From NCBI GenBank assembly GCA_014773175.1, contig VXCM01000483.1, forward strand, positions 263,327 to 327,326: a stretch of 64,000 nucleotides of DNA. The letters run 5' to 3'. Position 1 is the stretch's first letter. Each line of letters starts with the position of its first letter. The DNA comes from Lucifuga dentata (Eukaryota > Chordata > Actinopteri > Ophidiiformes > Bythitidae). A program made the position numbers and the translations under genes. The notes under the pieces were generated by a model that was given only the letters and a program-made list of their open reading frames with translations, did not search any database and was not told where the DNA came from. Shown here piece by piece: positions 59,391 to 64,000 of this stretch.

Positions 59391-59852
59391 CAGGGGCGCG
59401 GCTAGAGGTGGGCTTATGGGGCTTAAGCTCCAGATGGTTTCCACAAAGCCCCAAATCTTTTTTTAATAGTGTGTTTTGAATTTTCTGTAGCATTTTTGTA
59501 AATTACCCAAATTGAAAGCAGAACCACAGTGTTGTGAATGGATTGATCAGACTGAATTGGTGGACAGAAAGGACAGAATGCACCGTATAGTGCCACTGTT
59601 TAGATCGGTGTAAAGATTTTCGTTTAAAAAGATTTTTAACTTTTATATACAACTTTAATATAACTTTTTAACAGCTTTGCTACATTTCTTAAACAAATTT
59701 ATCAAAATGTGTATTTAGCTTTGGTAGATATAAAATAGCTTGGCTATCTACCAAAGCTATTAGTTTGGTAAATAGCCAAAGCTACCTCGTGGATTTTCCT
59801 GTGGAGATCTGGGCTAAGCCCTGGATCTCCACTATCCCTAGATCAGCCCCTG
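59391..59852. mobile_element. hAT-type non-autonomous element with 8-bp target duplication
   Basis: 462 bp bounded by CAGGGGCGCGGCTAG and CTAGATCAGCCCCTG (15-bp imperfect inverted ends). It is flanked by GGTAGTGC (59383-59390) and GGTAGCGC (59853-59860), an 8-bp duplication with one mismatch, typical of hAT. An internal perfect 15-bp inverted repeat (59716-59730 / 59745-59759) forms a hairpin. No transposase frame. Confidence 0.85.
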
Positions 59853-62800
59853 GGTAGCGCCCCAAAGAGGTTGACAGGGAATGCTAAATGCTAAAAGAAT
59901 CATGTGATCATGTGTATGCAGCTTAACTCTCCATGTATCTTTCACAATGAACATCCTCCCTCTAGTCTGACTTCTTGTTTGTGTAACATGTTTTCTAACT
60001 TGCTCATCCGCCACATTTGTGTGTAGGTGGGAATGCACCGTGCACGTATGTGTTCGTTTGCACGTTTAAGTGCACTCACAGAGACGTCGACAACATGAGC
60101 AAAGACAGCCAGATTAAAACTGTGCATTTTTATACTCTAACAGCTTCCAACCTGGTTCTGGAAAGGTGGAATCCGGTGGCATTTTACCAAGAATTCTCAT
60201 CAACGCTAACATTTAAAAAGTCACGTCTACAGTGTGAAGCGAGCAGAGGAGGAACTATTTTATTTATGTATTTATTTATGCAGCATGCCGCCAGGTCCAG
60301 CAAAAACACAGAGCTGTTATTCAGATGCCTCAAAATTAATAGACGTTGTGAACTTTGTAGCATTCCTCTATCAGGTTGTTGTCTAAGGCGGAGTGGATGT
60401 TCAGCACAGAATGAGAATCATATGCATTTATGCAAGTGAACAAACATGAGGGAGGAAGTGTGTTTTTTGAATTTGTTTAAAGGGCACTATTAGCATATAA
60501 CAACAGACAGTCCTGATTTCCATTCAAAGTCCCCTGATCCACAGTGGGTTCTCAGGCATCCCAAACCTCTCACGTGAGCTGTGCACGCATGGACCGAGCA
60601 TCTTGAATCCAGGTGAAAGGTTATAACCTTACAGGCAGCAGTTGTTGCTGTTTCGGGGTCGTGGAGATGCATGGGTGGGAGACAAAGGGAAGTAAAAAAG
60701 GAAAAAAAGTTAGGAACTTCGAGTCAGAGCAAATTTTCCTCTCTCTGTATACCTAACCTTTAAGCCGAGCGCCCCCTGTGATTCCTCCATTCCTGATTAG
60801 TTTACAGTTCACTCCCAAATCAGCATAATAAAGCGTGTGATGAGGCTGATGAGATCTAACAGCCTGCTCTTGTTTACCCCGTTGCAGCACCAGCTCCTTC
60901 TCCTTCCCCTCATGTGTGTGTGTGTGCCTGACCCTGAGGCACCGAGTCACTTGATGCGTCTTGCATCTCTCTCTAACACACATTTGCACACAGGCTTTTG
61001 CAACAAAACACACACACACACACCCACACAANCCCACCCCTACTGCTAGAAATCCTAGTTGTGCTGCCGGATCTCAGTGGAGGCCGGGAATCCACATCCC
61101 CTTTAGGCTAGTCCTGGGGTGCATTTACTCCACACACAGACATAAACACAAACCCATAGCTGCACACACGCATTTGCACACACACACACGCATGCTGTAT
61201 CTTAATGAGAGAAGGAGATGGTACTATGAAGGCGACAGCAGAATGAAACCTACTCACCAAGGACTGACCTGTGGTTCAGGGGCGGCAGCAGCTCGGCAGG
61301 GAGCTCCTCTCCCAGCGCTGATCAGAGGGCTGCAGCACCGAGGCTGCTTGCACTGACGGCGCTGCAAAAACCAACTGATTAAACGCCACTGTTGCCTCAG
61401 CTCAGCTGCTATATGGAAAGAAAGCTTCCTCTCTTTTATATTTTTTTTTCACTCACTGTTTGTTTGTCAGTCTCCTTTGTTTTCTTTGTCCTCTGCCGAG
61501 ACAGCGGTGCCGGTGGATTGGAGCCGTGAGTGCGAGGGATTTGTGCGTAATTAGCTGAAACGCTCACCCAAGCAAGCACAAAAAGTTAAATTTTCAACTT
61601 TTTGAACTATATTCCTTTTTTTTTTTAACGCTATTTCACTGACACTCTGCTTCACTTCGAAGATCAAAACCTTTCTTCATGGTAGAAATATATTTTATTT
61701 GAGTCTTTGGAGTACGTGGACAGCAAAACAGTGCTGCCAACTTGCAAGTCCCATTAACAAGTTGTGCATACTTAAAACTGTGAGAAGTGTGTGCACAAAA
61801 AAGTTGTGACTCTTCGAATATATGAATATATTGATAAAATGTTAAAAGACTGACAGACAGAGTAATTGGAGCTGCTGATCATTGTACTATTAAAATTGTG
61901 TAATCCCACCCTGCATGTTATGTACTGTAATAGAGGCTATTTTGACTGTTTAGTGACACAAAAGAACTTTTACAAAGTGCCAATTACTTAAAATCGATTG
62001 ATGTGTTAATTAAAAATAATTTATCACACTGGCATTTCAACAACCAACCAAGAAAATTATTATGTTTATTGTTAAAAATGCCCACATTATGAGGCATATG
62101 AGAGATTGAGCAGGAGACACTGTATATTTGGATCTGGGTGGGAGGTTGAGGTCAGCCAGACCCGGTTTGCCTACCAAACCTCTCCGTCAGCAGCCAATTC
62201 GCAGTTCTGTGGGCCAGTGAATAGTAATACTCTGTCTGCATCTGAGGTGTGGATGCATCACTGCTGAATTTGGAGACATTCTGGCACAAATAGAGGGTTA
62301 GAAGACTCTGCCCATTATCTGTGCCCTCTGGCCTTTTTGGGTGAGTCATCCAAAGCTGGGCAGCAGTTCTGCCAGGCTTTCCCGACTGCCAGCCCTCTCG
62401 TGCCACATGTACAGTGTCAGCAAGTCTTTGTTAGCCGGTCTTAACAAAGCTGTGTGTTTTACAATACAAATATCAGGCCGAAAACATTTTGGTGCATGCA
62501 TTTGGATAAAAAGTTGAAAGCCTGAAGTGTTGCAGGAGGTCTTGAGTAGAATTGTGTGCTGAGGTCAGTGATCTGTCAACTGCTCTCCATCCGGCTGTAC
62601 TTCTCGCCCTTGACTGCCACAGTTTGGCCTGCAGCGTCTCTGGCCAGAGTCAACAGATCATGGAAGGGTTGGAAGAAAGACAGGATGGGGGCAAACAAAG
62701 GAGGAAGCTCACTCCAATGTCCTTGAGTGACAGAGAGCTGTTCGAACAGACAATAGCCACCTCGCATATGAAGCCAAGTCAACTTTTCATTTATCCCTTC

Positions 62801-63836
62801 CAGTTTTCCTCTGCTTTTTATGATTTGAAAGTTATCCCCTCTTATTTCAAACTCTCTGTCCAACCAGGAGAAAAGGGAAGCAAGAAGACAGAGGGGATGC
62901 TGAGCATTATCTTATCTCTGCCCACCAACAGCAGAAAGGAAGGAAAGGAAGGATAAGGGAGGAAGATGGAAGGAAACAAAGGGCCAAGCAGGCAGGGGCA
63001 GCTTCAGCAGGATAGAGAAGCAATGGCTGGCAGCACAAAGGATGGTTCTCCTTCTGTTTTTCAGCTCCATTAATATCCGAGCTCCAGCCTGCATATATCC
63101 TCATTCATTATTCATGAACCGACCAGGAAAGAACGCGAGCGGGGAGGAAGGTAGGAAAGCAAGGGCCAGAGATAGCCCCAATCAGTCCCGGTTTAAATGA
63201 CATTGAGTGACAGAGCCTGGGGTTTTATGGCATGCTGCTCAAATGAGACACTGCGCCACGGTCAAAGGTCCACATTGGCCCACTGTTAATGACCAGCAGG
63301 ACGTACGAGAGGCTGCACAACTCATAAAGCTAGCTACCACACTGGGTAGCAAATTTTCCCAAACTAACTTAGACTGGTTCTATACACCAACGCTGTGTGA
63401 ACATTACCACATACCGTACTACCCTATGCCTGACCTCCGCTAAAGAGCAGCTGAATACATTTTTAAAGCTCACAAAAGCACATAAAGCTCTTACTTTATG
63501 CTGCTGTTCATTACAAGCAACATGTCTGCTTGTCAGGCCATTCAAATGATTCAAAACTGTGTTTGCAGGCATTTTTGGCAAGTCTCCCCAGCAAAAGCCC
63601 TTTGGCAACTCAGATCCACATAACTGTCAGCCAAAACTGCATATCACACTGCTACACATCAAGCTGAACCACTCATTCCCACTAGAATTCATGTTGTTCT
63701 GTCCTTCCCCAAACTGTCGGTAACCACCATTATTCATACAAAACCCAATTTACGTTTAAGGTTTATTCCACTGAAAGAATTCTAGCTGAGTAAACATCTC
63801 ATCAGCTGTGTTCTACTATTTTGTATCCTAAAAGTT
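59853..63836. other. Intergenic DNA, no recognised gene
   Basis: Mostly unique sequence with small CA patches (60910-60935, 61007-61030, 61180-61190) and an N at 61032. Two overlapping open frames at 62552-62956 (+) and 62576-62863 (-) match no family I know, and neither shows coding-like character that I trust. Confidence 0.65.
62140..63130. promoter_or_regulatory. Possible cluster of conserved non-coding sequence
   Basis: A ~1 kb repeat-free stretch of balanced composition with words such as GGGTGAGTCATCCAAAG (AP-1-like TGAGTCA), TCCATTAATATCC and CATTCATTATTCATGAACC. Could be regulatory DNA, or an exon I fail to recognise. Confidence 0.25.
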
Positions 63837-64000
63837 CTGAACTGATTTTGATTAAATTTGGTGGAATGGTGGGGCATGGCCTAGGGAAGAAACTATTACA
63901 TTTTGGTGCTGATCAGGATCCAGAAATGGATCTAGGAATTTTTAAAAAATTATTTCCTAACATTGCAAGATAGAGCTTTTTATTTATTTATTTATTTATT
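63837..64000. repeat. Dispersed repeat start plus (TTTA)n at window end
   Basis: GATTTTGATTAAATTTGGTG, GGCATGGCCTAGGGAAGAAAC and GGATCCAGAAATGGATCTAG match the repeat at 31010-31300 and fish dispersed repeats generally. It runs into (TTTA)n at 63978-64000 and is cut by the window edge. Confidence 0.6.

Noticed and set aside
62552..62956. 134-residue + frame and 95-residue - frame
   Set aside because: No recognisable domain, and frames overlap on both strands; I keep the region only as possible regulatory DNA.
1..64000. CRISPR array, bacterial operon, tRNA or rRNA genes
   Set aside because: No regularly spaced repeats with unique spacers, no cloverleaf or rRNA sequence noticed; repeats are microsatellites or transposons.
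47669..64000. Expected neighbour genes (in mammals atp6v1g3 follows NEK7)
   Set aside because: I looked for its short coiled-coil exons and saw none; it may lie beyond the window or synteny may differ.

Overview
The window is nuclear DNA of a vertebrate, most likely a percomorph-type teleost fish. Evidence: a spliced vertebrate NEK7 kinase gene with GT-AG introns of 0.8 to 8.6 kb, very many CA/GA/TC microsatellites, and typical fish repeats (a TTAA-ended MITE family, Tc1/mariner relics, hAT, Harbinger-like and LINE 3' ends). There are no bacterial features, CRISPR arrays or operons.

The only gene I can support is nek7 on the + strand. Nine coding exons (9105-9164, 15132-15272, 16044-16106, 20108-20218, 24185-24293, 25684-25791, 32756-32850, 41418-41531, 44491-44601) join without a frameshift into 303 residues, ending at TAA 44599-44601. 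All kinase motifs are intact: glycine loop, VALK lysine, HRD, DLG, and the activation-loop serine. It is NEK7 rather than NEK6 by its N-terminal PDMG..NSLANF segment and its PSDHYSEE and [11 protein letters not shown] segments.

Layout: 1-9.08 kb is upstream sequence (promoter-distal intergenic DNA or the first, non-coding-side intron) crowded with five copies of a ~0.6 kb MITE. From 9.1 to 44.6 kb lie the coding exons and introns, with more MITE copies, a mariner transposase relic, long microsatellites and a 671-base N gap (43330-44000). From 44.6 to about 47.7 kb is the probable 3' UTR, carrying an antisense LINE 3' end. From 47.7 to 64 kb no gene is recognisable. That stretch holds a second mariner relic, another MITE, and four short DNA transposons with visible ends (Tc1-like, TA-flanked pogo/mariner-like, Harbinger-like, hAT), plus a 0.6 kb pyrimidine tract.

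The most notable non-genic signal is the MITE family: ten nearly complete copies plus one fragment in 64 kb, with ~85-90 bp terminal inverted repeats and TTAA at almost every end. There are two apparent age classes and one rearranged copy whose two ends come from the same end of the element. Copies in inverted orientation flank coding exon 8. About thirty single-N positions are also notable: at thirteen in complex sequence the bases after the N repeat those before it, which looks like uncollapsed contig overlap rather than biology. I do not see a convincing novel enzymatic or defence system here.
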